Shown one piece after another: positions 25,568 through 32,970 of a stretch of DNA of 64,000 nt. Positions within the stretch are counted from its first letter, which is position 1, and every line of letters begins with the position of its first letter. The notes under the pieces are model-generated. The model had not been told where the DNA came from, did no database searches, and saw only the letters and a list, made by a program, of their open reading frames with translations. This DNA is from Lentzea sp. NBRC 102530 (GTDB lineage: Bacteria; Actinomycetota; Actinomycetes; Mycobacteriales; Pseudonocardiaceae), in contig NZ_BSTF01000026.1 in NCBI RefSeq assembly GCF_030269365.1, forward strand, positions 1 through 64,000, in the 5' to 3' direction. Both the position numbers and the translations under genes were made by a program.

Positions 25568-26236
25568 CAGAGGGGTGAGTGGCGTTGCGGGATCGATCTC
25601 GACCCCTGCGGACCGCAGCAGTCCGTCGAGGGCGTGCCAGATGATCGTGGCGAGGTAGTCGCTCAGGTTCGCGCGGGACATGGTCTGGCGCTCGAGCCAC
25701 CAGTCACCGGCGTTCTGCACCATGCCGACGAGCGCGTGCGCCCACGGCTCGGCGCCGCCGGAGTCCATGTCGAACGCGCGCAGGTAGTCGCCGAGGATGC
25801 GGGCCAGCGTCGCGGCGATGAGGTTCTTGTCCTCCGCCACCACGTCCTTCTCGACCGGGCGGTCCGCGAACGAGCCCTTCACGACGAACCGGTAGAGGTT
25901 CGGGTTCTCCTCGATGACCGACAGGTAGGCGTCGACGATGCCGGTGATGCGGTCGCGGATCGAGCCCTCCGCGGCGAGCGCGGGTCCCATCCGTTCCATC
26001 AGGACCTCGGTGGCCTTCTGGCCCACTGCCAGGTACAGGTCGGACTTGTCGGTGAAGTGCCGGTACAGCACGGGTTTGCTGACGCCGGCCTCCGCGGCCA
26101 CGTCCTCCATGCCGACGTCCGGCCCCTTCTTGGCCACGACGGCGATCGTGGCCTCCACGAACTCCGCCCTGCGCTGCTCGCGATGACCCTTCCACCGCTC
26201 ACGTCGCGCGTCCGGCCCCTTGACAGTGCGTGCCAT
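25553..26236 (-). CDS. TetR-family regulator of the AurF-hydrolase operon
   Basis: This 227-residue regulator has a helix-turn-helix (G-M-E-D-V-A-A-E-A-G-V-S-K-P-V-L-Y-R-H-F) at about residues 45-65 and a helical ligand domain ending in a Trp-rich A-G-D-W-W-L-E-R dimer helix. ATG 26236 was chosen; the frame is open to 26278 through the operator. It is divergent from the diiron oxygenase with two GTAAC-type dyads in the 61-base gap, so it should repress itself and the divergent operon. The last codons are duplicated in the TnpB flank. Confidence 0.9.
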   Translation of the reverse strand: MARTVKGPDARRERWKGHREQRRAEFVEATIAVVAKKGPDVGMEDVAAEAGVSKPVLYRHFTDKSDLYLAVGQKATEVLMERMGPALAAEGSIRDRITGIVDAYLSVIEENPNLYRFVVKGSFADRPVEKDVVAEDKNLIAATLARILGDYLRAFDMDSGGAEPWAHALVGMVQNAGDWWLERQTMSRANLSDYLATIIWHALDGLLRSAGVEIDPATPLTPLRLVD

Positions 26237-26255
26237 GTGACGCACGCTACCAGAA

Positions 26256-26282
26256 GTAACCGTTACCTCAAGTAACACTTAC
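26256..26282. promoter_or_regulatory. Twin TetR-type operator
   Basis: GTAAC-C-GTTAC is a perfect palindrome at 26256-26266. A second, related dyad GTAAC-A-CTTAC lies at 26272-26282 with centres 16 bp apart. Both are in the divergent gap between tetR and the AurF-like gene. Confidence 0.65.
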
Positions 26283-26297
26283 CGAGGAGGGCAATCG

Positions 26298-27185
26298 ATG
26301 AGGGTCGCCGATCGGGAGAAGACCGCGGAACGGCTGCTCAAGTCGTCCGCCGAGAAGTTCTACGACCCCGAGGTGGACATCGACTGGTCCGCACCTCTGG
26401 TGGACGGCCTCTTCTACATCCCTGAACAGCGCATCTCGCTCTACGGCACGCCTCTCTACGACACGCTCTCGCAGGAGCAGCGCATCGAGCTGTCCAAGCA
26501 CGAGCTGGCGTCGATCGCGTCCGTCGGCCTGTGGTTCGAGCTGCTGCTCATGCAGATGCTGGTGAAGGTCGTCTACAACACCGACCCGACCTCGCGGCAC
26601 GCCCAGTACGCGCTCACCGAGGTGGCCGACGAGTGCCGGCACTCGACGATGTTCGCGCGCCTGGTCGAACGCATCGGCTGCCCGCCGTACGGTCCGGTCA
26701 AGCGCACGCACACGCTGGGCAAGCTGCTGCCCGCGATCGGCTACGGGCCCGCCATGTACGGCTCGATCCTGGTCGCCGAGGAGATCCTCGACCGCCTGCA
26801 GCGCGAGGCCATGAACGACGAGACCGTGCAGCCCCTGGTGCGCATGGTCAACCGCATCCACGTGCTCGAGGAGGCCCGCCACGTGCGCTTCGCCCGCGAG
26901 GAGCTCACGCGCGGGATGGAGTCGTTGCGCGGCTTCGAGAAGCCGTACCAGAAGTGGCTGATCGCGACGGTGTCGATGATGATCACGCGCACGCTGATCA
27001 ACCCGGCCGTGTACGCGGCCGTCGGCCTGGACGTGCGCGAGGCGCACCGGCAGGCGCTCGGCAACCCCCGCTTCCAGGAGACCATCCGGTGGTCGGGGGA
27101 GCGGATCATGTCGTTCCTGGACGAGGCGGGACTGGTCGGGAAGCCGGGGATGCGCGCATGGCGTCGCTCGTTCTTGATCGTCTGA
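26298..27185 (+). CDS. AurF-like diiron oxygenase
   Basis: This 295-residue protein resembles the p-aminobenzoate N-oxygenase AurF family. Two helix pairs carry the carboxylate/His ligands, E-V-A-D-E-C-R-H-S and L-E-E-A-R-H-V-R-F-A-R-E-E, as in diiron N-oxygenases and related fatty-acyl oxidases. GGAGGG lies six bases before ATG 26298. It overlaps the downstream hydrolase by 28 bases and is controlled by the divergent TetR. The substrate is unknown; many Actinobacteria carry such an operon outside biosynthetic clusters. Confidence 0.85.
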   Translation: MRVADREKTAERLLKSSAEKFYDPEVDIDWSAPLVDGLFYIPEQRISLYGTPLYDTLSQEQRIELSKHELASIASVGLWFELLLMQMLVKVVYNTDPTSRHAQYALTEVADECRHSTMFARLVERIGCPPYGPVKRTHTLGKLLPAIGYGPAMYGSILVAEEILDRLQREAMNDETVQPLVRMVNRIHVLEEARHVRFAREELTRGMESLRGFEKPYQKWLIATVSMMITRTLINPAVYAAVGLDVREAHRQALGNPRFQETIRWSGERIMSFLDEAGLVGKPGMRAWRRSFLIV

Positions 27186-27937
27186 AGGTCGTCACGTCGG
27201 GGCCTTCGTCCTCCGACGTGACCGCCGTGCTGCTGCACGGCTGGACGATGGACCTGACCACGTGGGACCGCGTCGCCGCCGCACTGCCTGGCCGGGTGGT
27301 GCGCTACGACGTGCGCGGGCACGGCGGGTCCTCCGGTTCCGGGACCATCTCCGACCTGGCCGACGACCTGGCCGCGGTGATCGAGGAGTGCGCTCCCACC
27401 GGACGGGTCGTGCTCGCCGGGCACTCGCTCGGCGGCATGACGATCATGGCCTTGGCCGAGCAGCGGCCCGAGCTGTTCGCGCGGGTGTCCGGGGTGGCGT
27501 TGATCGCCACCTCGTGCGGGAACCTGCCCCGGCAGCTCGCGGTGGAGAAGCTGGCCGGGAGGTGGCTGGCCGGCCGGCCGAAGGTGGGGTTCGGGCGGCT
27601 GATCGCGCCGGGGTTGCGCGTGACGTTCGGGCGGCGGCCCTCGTGGCGGGACGTCCGGGCGGCCGCGGCGATGGCCGGGAACACCTCCGGGGAGGCGTTC
27701 GTCGGGATCCGGGAGGAGCTCACGCTGCACCAGCGGCGGGAGGCTTTGGAGGTGCTCTCCGACATCCCGACGGTGGTCATGGCCGGGTCGTGGGACGTGC
27801 TGACGCCGATCCGGCACTCACGGGTGCTGGCGGAGGCGTTGCCGTCGGCCGAGTTCGTGATCTACCCGAAGACCGGGCACATGCTGCCGCTGGAACGCTC
27901 GGAGGACGTCGCGAGACGAATAGCCGCGCTGATGTGA
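27158..27937 (+). CDS. Alpha/beta hydrolase paired with the diiron oxygenase
   Basis: This 259-residue serine hydrolase has L-H-G-W-T (oxyanion), G-H-S-L-G-G-M (nucleophile), an Asp after the last core strand (W-D-V-L-T-P) and T-G-H-M-L-P-L (catalytic His). ATG 27158 overlaps the AurF-like gene by 28 bases in a different frame, so expression is tightly coupled. The pair could oxidise and then hydrolyse the same acyl or amide substrate; that is inference. A strong terminator follows. Confidence 0.9.
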   Translation: MASLVLDRLKVVTSGPSSSDVTAVLLHGWTMDLTTWDRVAAALPGRVVRYDVRGHGGSSGSGTISDLADDLAAVIEECAPTGRVVLAGHSLGGMTIMALAEQRPELFARVSGVALIATSCGNLPRQLAVEKLAGRWLAGRPKVGFGRLIAPGLRVTFGRRPSWRDVRAAAAMAGNTSGEAFVGIREELTLHQRREALEVLSDIPTVVMAGSWDVLTPIRHSRVLAEALPSAEFVIYPKTGHMLPLERSEDVARRIAALM

Positions 27938-27940
27938 GAA

Positions 27941-27966
27941 AGGGCCCGCACTCGCGGGCCCTTTTT
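27941..27966 (+). terminator. Intrinsic terminator after the AurF-hydrolase operon
   Basis: AGGGCCCGC, a four-base loop, GCGGGCCCT and TTTTT. It separates the operon from the convergent fasR gene and may work in both directions, as the opposite flank is A-rich (GAGAAA). Confidence 0.93.
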
Positions 27967-27973
27967 CGTGCGG

Positions 27974-28603
27974 TCAGTGCTGGAGCGGGAACCCGCCGCC
28001 GATGCCGCGCCACGCCAGGTTCGAGATCAACGCCACCGCGTCCTCCTTGGGCACCCGGCGGTTGTCCGCGAGCCACGACCGGGCGGTGACCTGCGACAAC
28101 CCGACCAGGCCGACGGCCAGCAGCCGGGCGCGCTCCTCGTCCAGCCCGGCGTCGGCCGTGATGGTCTCGGTGATCGCGTCGACGGAGTCGGTGGTCGCGC
28201 GCTCCACGGCCGACTGCACGGACGGCTCGGAGCGCAGGTCCGACTCGAACACCATGCGGAACGCCTGGCCCTCGCCGTCGACGAAGTCGTAGAAGGCGGC
28301 CACGGCGGCGCGGACGCGGAGCTTGTTGTCCGACGACGAGGCGATGGCGGTGCGGACCCGGCCGACCAGCTCGTCCACATGGGACTCGAGCAGTGCCATG
28401 TAGAGCTCGAGCTTGCCCGGGAAGTGTTGGTACAGCACCGGCTTCGACACGCCTGCTCGCTCGGCGATCTCGTCCATCGCCGCGGCGTGGTAGCCGTTGG
28501 CGACGAACACGTCCTGCGCGGCCGCGAGCAGTTGCGCGCGGCGGGCGGTGCGCGGCAGTCGAACGCCCCTGCCTGCGGGTGCGCTCTGCGCCGTCTCCGT
28601 CAT
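27974..28603 (-). CDS. fasR: FasR-type TetR regulator of fatty-acid synthesis
   Basis: This 209-residue TetR protein has a helix-turn-helix reading A-M-D-E-I-A-E-R-A-G-V-S-K-P-V-L-Y-Q-H-F, preceded by R-L-P-R and a V-F-V-A-N-G-Y-H-A-A helix, closely matching my memory of mycobacterial FasR (Rv3208). FasR activates the fatty-acid synthase genes and senses long-chain acyl-CoA. The neighbourhood (DUF3107, DUF3152, MoeZ) is the same as in mycobacteria. ATG 28603 is used. It is divergent from a hydrolase gene across 124 bases containing two dyads. Confidence 0.85.
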   Translation of the reverse strand: MTETAQSAPAGRGVRLPRTARRAQLLAAAQDVFVANGYHAAAMDEIAERAGVSKPVLYQHFPGKLELYMALLESHVDELVGRVRTAIASSSDNKLRVRAAVAAFYDFVDGEGQAFRMVFESDLRSEPSVQSAVERATTDSVDAITETITADAGLDEERARLLAVGLVGLSQVTARSWLADNRRVPKEDAVALISNLAWRGIGGGFPLQH

Positions 28604-28685
28604 GGTGCCTCCAGCACGAGTGATGCGCCGTCGGAGAGGGGTTGCCTGTCCGGGGCTAGCGCAACCTTACTCGCTGGTAGCCCAC

Positions 28686-28718
28686 ATGCGGGAACCATCT
28701 GCGCCCGATTTCCCGCAT
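28686..28718. promoter_or_regulatory. 9-bp inverted repeat in the fasR-hydrolase gap
   Basis: ATGCGGGAA and TTCCCGCAT are separated by 15 bases, just before the GTG of the hydrolase. It could be an operator for FasR or another regulator. A weaker GGTTGC/GCAACC pair lies at about 28638-28664. Confidence 0.4.
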
Positions 28719-28727
28719 CCTGGTCTG

Positions 28728-29681
28728 GTGAGCACGTTGATTCCTGCCCCGTTGTCCACGGTCGAGCTGCCTCCGCTGGACACGTCGCAAACGCCGTGGC
28801 CTGGTGAGTTGCACCAGGTGGACGGGCACGAGGTGCACGTCAGGGTCACACCGGGAGACGGGCCGAAAGCGGTCTACGTCCACGGGCTCGGTGGGTCGGC
28901 GACGAACTGGACGGACCTGGCGGCCCAGCTCCGGGAGCACGTCAGCGGCTACTCGATCGACCTGCCAGGGTTCGGCAGGTCCGAGCCGATCCCCGGCTAC
29001 GACTTCAGCCTCGCCACGCACGCCCGGACGGTCGTCAAGTACCTGGAGACGTTCGACGAGCCGGTGCACCTGTTCGGCAACTCCATGGGCGGCGCGATCT
29101 CGGTCATCGTGGCCGCGAGCAGGCCCGACCTGGTGAGGACGCTCACGCTCGTCTCGCCGGCGGTGCCCGACCTGAGGCCGCGGCTCGACCGCATGTCCGA
29201 CCCGCGGATGGCCCTCGCGGTGCTGCCGGTCGTCGGGGCGAGGGTCCGCCGGGAGCTCGCCAAGCTCACCGCGCACGAGCGCACCAAGCAGATGCTGACC
29301 CTGTGCTTCGCCGACCCGAGCGTGGTGCCGGACCACCGCATCGAGGAGTCGATCAAGGAGAACGAGGAGCGCGCCCGGCAGAGGTGGGCGGGGCAGGCGC
29401 TCAACCGCAGCACGTTCGGGCTGATGCAGAGCTGGCTCACGCCCGGCCCGAAGTCGCTGTGGCGGCTGCTGCCGCTGGTCAAGGCGCCGACGCTGGTGCT
29501 GTGGGGGGAGAACGACCGGCTCGTCAGCGTGCAGAAGGGGCCGCGGACCGCGCGGCTGCTGCCCAGGGGGCGACTGCTCGTGCTCCCCAAGACCGGCCAT
29601 GTCGCCCAGATGGAGCGGCCCGCCACCGTGGCGAGGGCCGTGCTGGGCATGTGGGAGGCGGTCGACCGACACACATGGTGA
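28728..29681 (+). CDS. Alpha/beta hydrolase divergent from fasR
   Basis: A 317-residue hydrolase with V-H-G-L-G-G-S (oxyanion), G-N-S-M-G-G (nucleophile), W-G-E-N-D-R-L (acid) and T-G-H-V-A-Q-M (His). The Asn before the nucleophile Ser is typical of C-C bond hydrolase-like members. GTG 28728 was chosen; ATG 28686 would add 14 residues and include the inverted repeat. It is followed by the DUF3152 gene after 40 bp. Because of its place next to fasR a lipid role is plausible, but this is not shown. Confidence 0.88.
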   Translation: MSTLIPAPLSTVELPPLDTSQTPWPGELHQVDGHEVHVRVTPGDGPKAVYVHGLGGSATNWTDLAAQLREHVSGYSIDLPGFGRSEPIPGYDFSLATHARTVVKYLETFDEPVHLFGNSMGGAISVIVAASRPDLVRTLTLVSPAVPDLRPRLDRMSDPRMALAVLPVVGARVRRELAKLTAHERTKQMLTLCFADPSVVPDHRIEESIKENEERARQRWAGQALNRSTFGLMQSWLTPGPKSLWRLLPLVKAPTLVLWGENDRLVSVQKGPRTARLLPRGRLLVLPKTGHVAQMERPATVARAVLGMWEAVDRHTW

Positions 29682-29721
29682 TGAACGACGGCCATACGGG
29701 GGATGTGGGACCCTGGACGAC

Positions 29722-30717
29722 GTGAATCGCGCCCCCGAGCGAGGACGTCCTGTGCCGCCCTCCGACCGCTACCGCCGCGGCGAGCGGCGGACCAGCGCGG
29801 AACCACTCGCGGCCGCCTGGGAACCGGACGCGACCCAGGCCATGCGACGCCCCCGCAAGAAGAGCGGGATGAAGAAGCTCGTCTCCAACTACGGCTGGCG
29901 GATCTACGCGATCCCGGTGCTGCTGGTGCTGACGGCGCTCGTGGTGCTCGACACCGTCCAGCCCAAGACGGGTGCGGGCGGTGAGACCGGCGGCACGAAC
30001 GCCGCCGAGACGCCTGTCAGCACGCCCGAGGCCCCCGCCTCCGAGGTGCAGAAACAGAAGCCCGTGCTCAACATCCCGACCGCCGAGCTCCCCGGCGGTC
30101 CGGCGTTCTCGGAGAACGGCGTCGGCACGTTCAAGGCCATCGCCGGCGCGGGCCAGCGGATCGGTGACGCGGGCGCGCAGAAGTTCCGCAAGTACGCGAT
30201 CGCCATCGAGGACGGCGTCAACGCGGCGGACTACAACGACGACGCGGCCGCGTTCGCGCGCACGATCGACGGCATCCTGTCCGACCCGCGCAGCTGGATC
30301 GGCACCAAGCAGGTCGCGTTGCAGCGGGTCGAGGGGAACCAGAACCCCGACTTCACCGTGACGCTCACCACCACGAAGACCACCCACACGCTGTGCGGCA
30401 AGGAGATCCCGTTCGAGACCTCCTGCTACAACCCCGGTCAGAAGCGCGTGGTCATCAACGTTGCCCGCTGGGTCCGCGGCGCCATGGTCTACGGCCCCGA
30501 CCTGGCCGGATACCGCACGTACGTGATCAACCACGAGGTCGGGCACGCCCTGGGCAACGGCCACGCGGCCTGCCAGGAGAACGACGCGCCGGCCCCCGTG
30601 ATGATGCAGCAGACGTTCGGCGTCTCGAACGACTTCGTCTCGCAGCTCAACGCGGGCCAGGACGTCGTGCCCGCCGACGGCAAGGTGTGCAAGACGAACG
30701 CCTTTCCCGCAGGCTGA
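29722..30717 (+). CDS. DUF3152 membrane-anchored putative zinc peptidase
   Basis: This 331-residue protein has a basic cytoplasmic N-terminus (R-R-P-R-K-K), one TM helix (I-Y-A-I-P-V-L-L-V-L-T-A-L, about residues 57-78), a Pro/Ala/Thr linker and an extracytoplasmic DUF3152 domain. The domain contains H-E-V-G-H-A-L-G-N-G-H, a metzincin-type zinc site, and four cysteines. It corresponds in position to Rv3207c. GTG 29722 was used as the first start before the Arg-rich tail. Substrate unknown; the fold is predicted to be a secreted metallopeptidase. Confidence 0.9.
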   Translation: MNRAPERGRPVPPSDRYRRGERRTSAEPLAAAWEPDATQAMRRPRKKSGMKKLVSNYGWRIYAIPVLLVLTALVVLDTVQPKTGAGGETGGTNAAETPVSTPEAPASEVQKQKPVLNIPTAELPGGPAFSENGVGTFKAIAGAGQRIGDAGAQKFRKYAIAIEDGVNAADYNDDAAAFARTIDGILSDPRSWIGTKQVALQRVEGNQNPDFTVTLTTTKTTHTLCGKEIPFETSCYNPGQKRVVINVARWVRGAMVYGPDLAGYRTYVINHEVGHALGNGHAACQENDAPAPVMMQQTFGVSNDFVSQLNAGQDVVPADGKVCKTNAFPAG

Positions 30718-30796
30718 GACAGCTTTCCAACGGGGAAGAGTCGAGGCAGGGTAGACGTTGTCTCGGACACGGAGACATTCGTCGAGGAGGACCAGC

Positions 30797-31969
30797 ATGG
30801 CGCTTCCGCCGCTCGTTGAGCCAGCCGCGGAGCTGACCAAGGAAGAAGTCGCGCGCTACAGCCGGCACCTGATCATCCCGGACGTCGGGGTGGACGGGCA
30901 GAAGCGGCTGAAGAACGCGAAGGTGCTCGTCGTCGGCGCGGGCGGCCTGGGCAGCCCGGCACTGCTGTACCTGGCCGCGGCCGGGGTCGGCACGCTCGGC
31001 GTCGTGGACTTCGACGTCGTGGACGAGTCGAACCTGCAACGCCAGGTGATCCACGGCCAGTCCGACGTCGGCCGCCCGAAGGCGGAGTCGGCGCGCGACT
31101 CGGTCGCCGAGATCAACCCGTTCGTCAAGGTGATCCTGCACCAGACGCACCTCAACTCCGAGAACGCGCTGGAGATCTTCCGCGACTACGACCTGATCCT
31201 CGACGGCACCGACAACTTCGCCACCAGGTACCTGGTGAACGACGCCGCGGTGCTGCTGGGCAAGCCGTACGTGTGGGGTTCGATCTTCCGGTTCGAGGGC
31301 CAGGTCAGCGTCTTCTGGGAGGACGCGCCGAACGGCCAGGGCCTCAACTACCGCGACCTCTACCCGGAGCCGCCGCCTCCCGGCATGGTCCCGTCGTGCG
31401 CCGAGGGCGGCGTATTGGGCGTGCTGTGCGCGTCGATCGGTTCGATCATGGTGACCGAGGCGATCAAGCTGCTCACCGGCATCGGCGACCCGCTGCTGGG
31501 CCGTCTGATGGTCTACGACGCGCTGGAGATGTCGTACCGGACCATCAAGATCCGCAAGGACCCGGAGTCCCCGAAGATCACCGAGCTGATCGACTACGAG
31601 GCGTTCTGCGGGGTCGTGTCCACGGACGCGCAGCAGGCGGCCGCGGGCAACACGATCACGCCGCTCGAGCTCAAGCACAAGCAGGAGTCCGGTGAGGACT
31701 TCCTGCTGGTGGACGTGCGCGAGCCGCACGAGTTCGAGATCGTCCGGATCCCCGGTTCCGTGCTGATCCCCAAGGACAAGATCCTGTCCGGCGAGGCGTT
31801 CTCGGAACTCCCGCAGGACAAGCCGCTGGTGCTGCACTGCAAGTCCGGTGCGCGCTCGGCGGAGGCCCTGGCGGCGTTGCACAAGGCGGGCTTCTCCGAC
31901 GCCGTGCACGTCGGTGGCGGCGTGCTCGCGTGGGCCCGTGAGGTCGACCCGAGCCTGCCGACGTACTAA
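30797..31969 (+). CDS. moeZ: MoeZ: ThiF-type adenylyltransferase/sulfurtransferase
   Basis: This 390-residue protein combines an N-terminal ThiF/MoeB domain (V-V-G-A-G-G-L-G-S-P; D-G-T-D-N-F) and a C-terminal rhodanese domain with active-site loop H-C-K-S-G-A-R. The two Zn-binding CxxC pairs of classical MoeB are absent, as in actinobacterial MoeZ. It activates and sulfurates sulfur-carrier proteins for molybdopterin, thiamin or cysteine-type pathways. GAGGAGG is six bases before ATG 30797. Position equals Rv3206c. Molybdopterin supply would matter for the nearby Mo-nitrate reductase. Confidence 0.95.
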   Translation: MALPPLVEPAAELTKEEVARYSRHLIIPDVGVDGQKRLKNAKVLVVGAGGLGSPALLYLAAAGVGTLGVVDFDVVDESNLQRQVIHGQSDVGRPKAESARDSVAEINPFVKVILHQTHLNSENALEIFRDYDLILDGTDNFATRYLVNDAAVLLGKPYVWGSIFRFEGQVSVFWEDAPNGQGLNYRDLYPEPPPPGMVPSCAEGGVLGVLCASIGSIMVTEAIKLLTGIGDPLLGRLMVYDALEMSYRTIKIRKDPESPKITELIDYEAFCGVVSTDAQQAAAGNTITPLELKHKQESGEDFLLVDVREPHEFEIVRIPGSVLIPKDKILSGEAFSELPQDKPLVLHCKSGARSAEALAALHKAGFSDAVHVGGGVLAWAREVDPSLPTY

Positions 31970-31975
31970 GGCACG

Positions 31976-32030
31976 TGGGTGCGTTCGGGTGCTTTGCCAC
32001 CCGAACGCACCCATCAGCCGTTCGGCTTTT
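31976..32030 (+). terminator. Tandem hairpin terminator after moeZ
   Basis: A 15-bp stem (31976-31990 with 31999-32013, loop GCTTTGCC) is followed by a short AGCCG/CGGCT hairpin and TTTT. The second hairpin with the T-tract is the likely termination point. Confidence 0.8.
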
Positions 32031-32102
32031 CGAGTGGCGGCACGACTCACGGTGTGCTGCCTTCCACCACCCGGACGGTCTAAGCAGGTAGCGTGCCCGA
32101 CC

Positions 32103-32900
32103 GTGACCCGCTCCCCCGAACCGCCCCCAGCGCACGTGCGTGCGGCGTTCGGGGCACGTGACGCCGAACCCGAGCTCATCGACGGCGGCCCGGCCTGGCG
32201 GTGCGGTGACGCGACCATCAGGCCCGCGCCCAAGCCCGCCGAGGCCACCTGGATCGCGAAGACCCTCGACGGTCTCGACGTCCACCACCTGCGCATCGGC
32301 CGCCCGCTGAGATCGACCGACGGCCGGTACGTCGTCGGCGGCTGGTCCGCCACCAAGTTCCTGGCCGGGCGGGCCGAACCACGCCACGACGAGGTCATCG
32401 CCGTCGCCCAGCGCCTGCACCAGGCCACCGCGGAGCTGCCCAAGCCCCGGTTCCTCGACACGCGCACGGACGTGTTCGCCGTCGCCGACCGCAAGGCGTG
32501 GGGCGAGGAGGACGTGCCGCTCGACGCCGACCTCGGCGGGCGGACGTTCGACCTGCTGAAGGAGCTGCGCAAGCCGCTCAACCTCAAGTCGCAGGTCGTG
32601 CACGGGGACCTGTTCGGCAACGTGCTGTTCGCGGGCAACGCCCCGCCCGCCGTCATCGACTTCACCGCGTACTGGCGTCCCGCAGAGTGGGCCGCGGCCG
32701 TGATCGCCGTGGACGCCGTGGCCTGGGGTGGCGCGGACACCGGCCTGTTCCACCGGTGGAGCCACCAGGCCGAGTGGGAACAGGTGCTGGTGCGGGCGAC
32801 GATGTTCCGGCTCGCCGTGCACGCGCTGCACCCGTTGTCAACGCCGCAGTCCTTTGCGGGCTTGGAACGAGCTGCTCACTTCGTCACCGCACTGCTGTGA
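32103..32900 (+). CDS. TIGR02569-type, aminoglycoside-phosphotransferase-like protein
   Basis: This 265-residue protein resembles TIGR02569/APH-like kinases. An N-terminal lobe is followed by Q-V-V-H-G-D-L-F-G-N-V-L-F (Brenner-type catalytic H-G-D-L-x-x-x-N) and V-I-D-F-T-A-Y-W-R-P (the D-F metal site). The kinase core is thus present, but substrate is unknown. Position matches Rv3205c. GTG 32103 is the first start before the conserved V-R-A-A-F-G. The moeZ terminator precedes it, so it probably has its own promoter. Confidence 0.82.
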   Translation: MTRSPEPPPAHVRAAFGARDAEPELIDGGPAWRCGDATIRPAPKPAEATWIAKTLDGLDVHHLRIGRPLRSTDGRYVVGGWSATKFLAGRAEPRHDEVIAVAQRLHQATAELPKPRFLDTRTDVFAVADRKAWGEEDVPLDADLGGRTFDLLKELRKPLNLKSQVVHGDLFGNVLFAGNAPPAVIDFTAYWRPAEWAAAVIAVDAVAWGGADTGLFHRWSHQAEWEQVLVRATMFRLAVHALHPLSTPQSFAGLERAAHFVTALL

Positions 32901-32940
32901 GCGGGCCATTTTCCACTGACGAAACATTGCGTCGCTTTGG

Positions 32941-32964
32941 GTTAACGAGCGCTTCTTAGCGTTC
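32941..32964 (+). promoter_or_regulatory. Promoter element of the nitrate reductase gene (shared with narK)
   Basis: GTTAACGAGCGCTTCTTAGC then GTTC matches 19 of 24 positions with 36553-36576 upstream of narK. Both copies end in a TANNNT -10 hexamer (TAGCGT here). With the -10 at 32957-32962, transcription would begin near the GTG at 32971, so the mRNA may be nearly leaderless. Confidence 0.5.
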
Positions 32965-32970
32965 GAAGGC

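Noticed and set aside
32903..32940. A GlnR box upstream of the nitrate reductase (GAAAC at 32921)
   Set aside because: Only one half-site fits; the required GTNAC at a six-base spacing is missing on either side.
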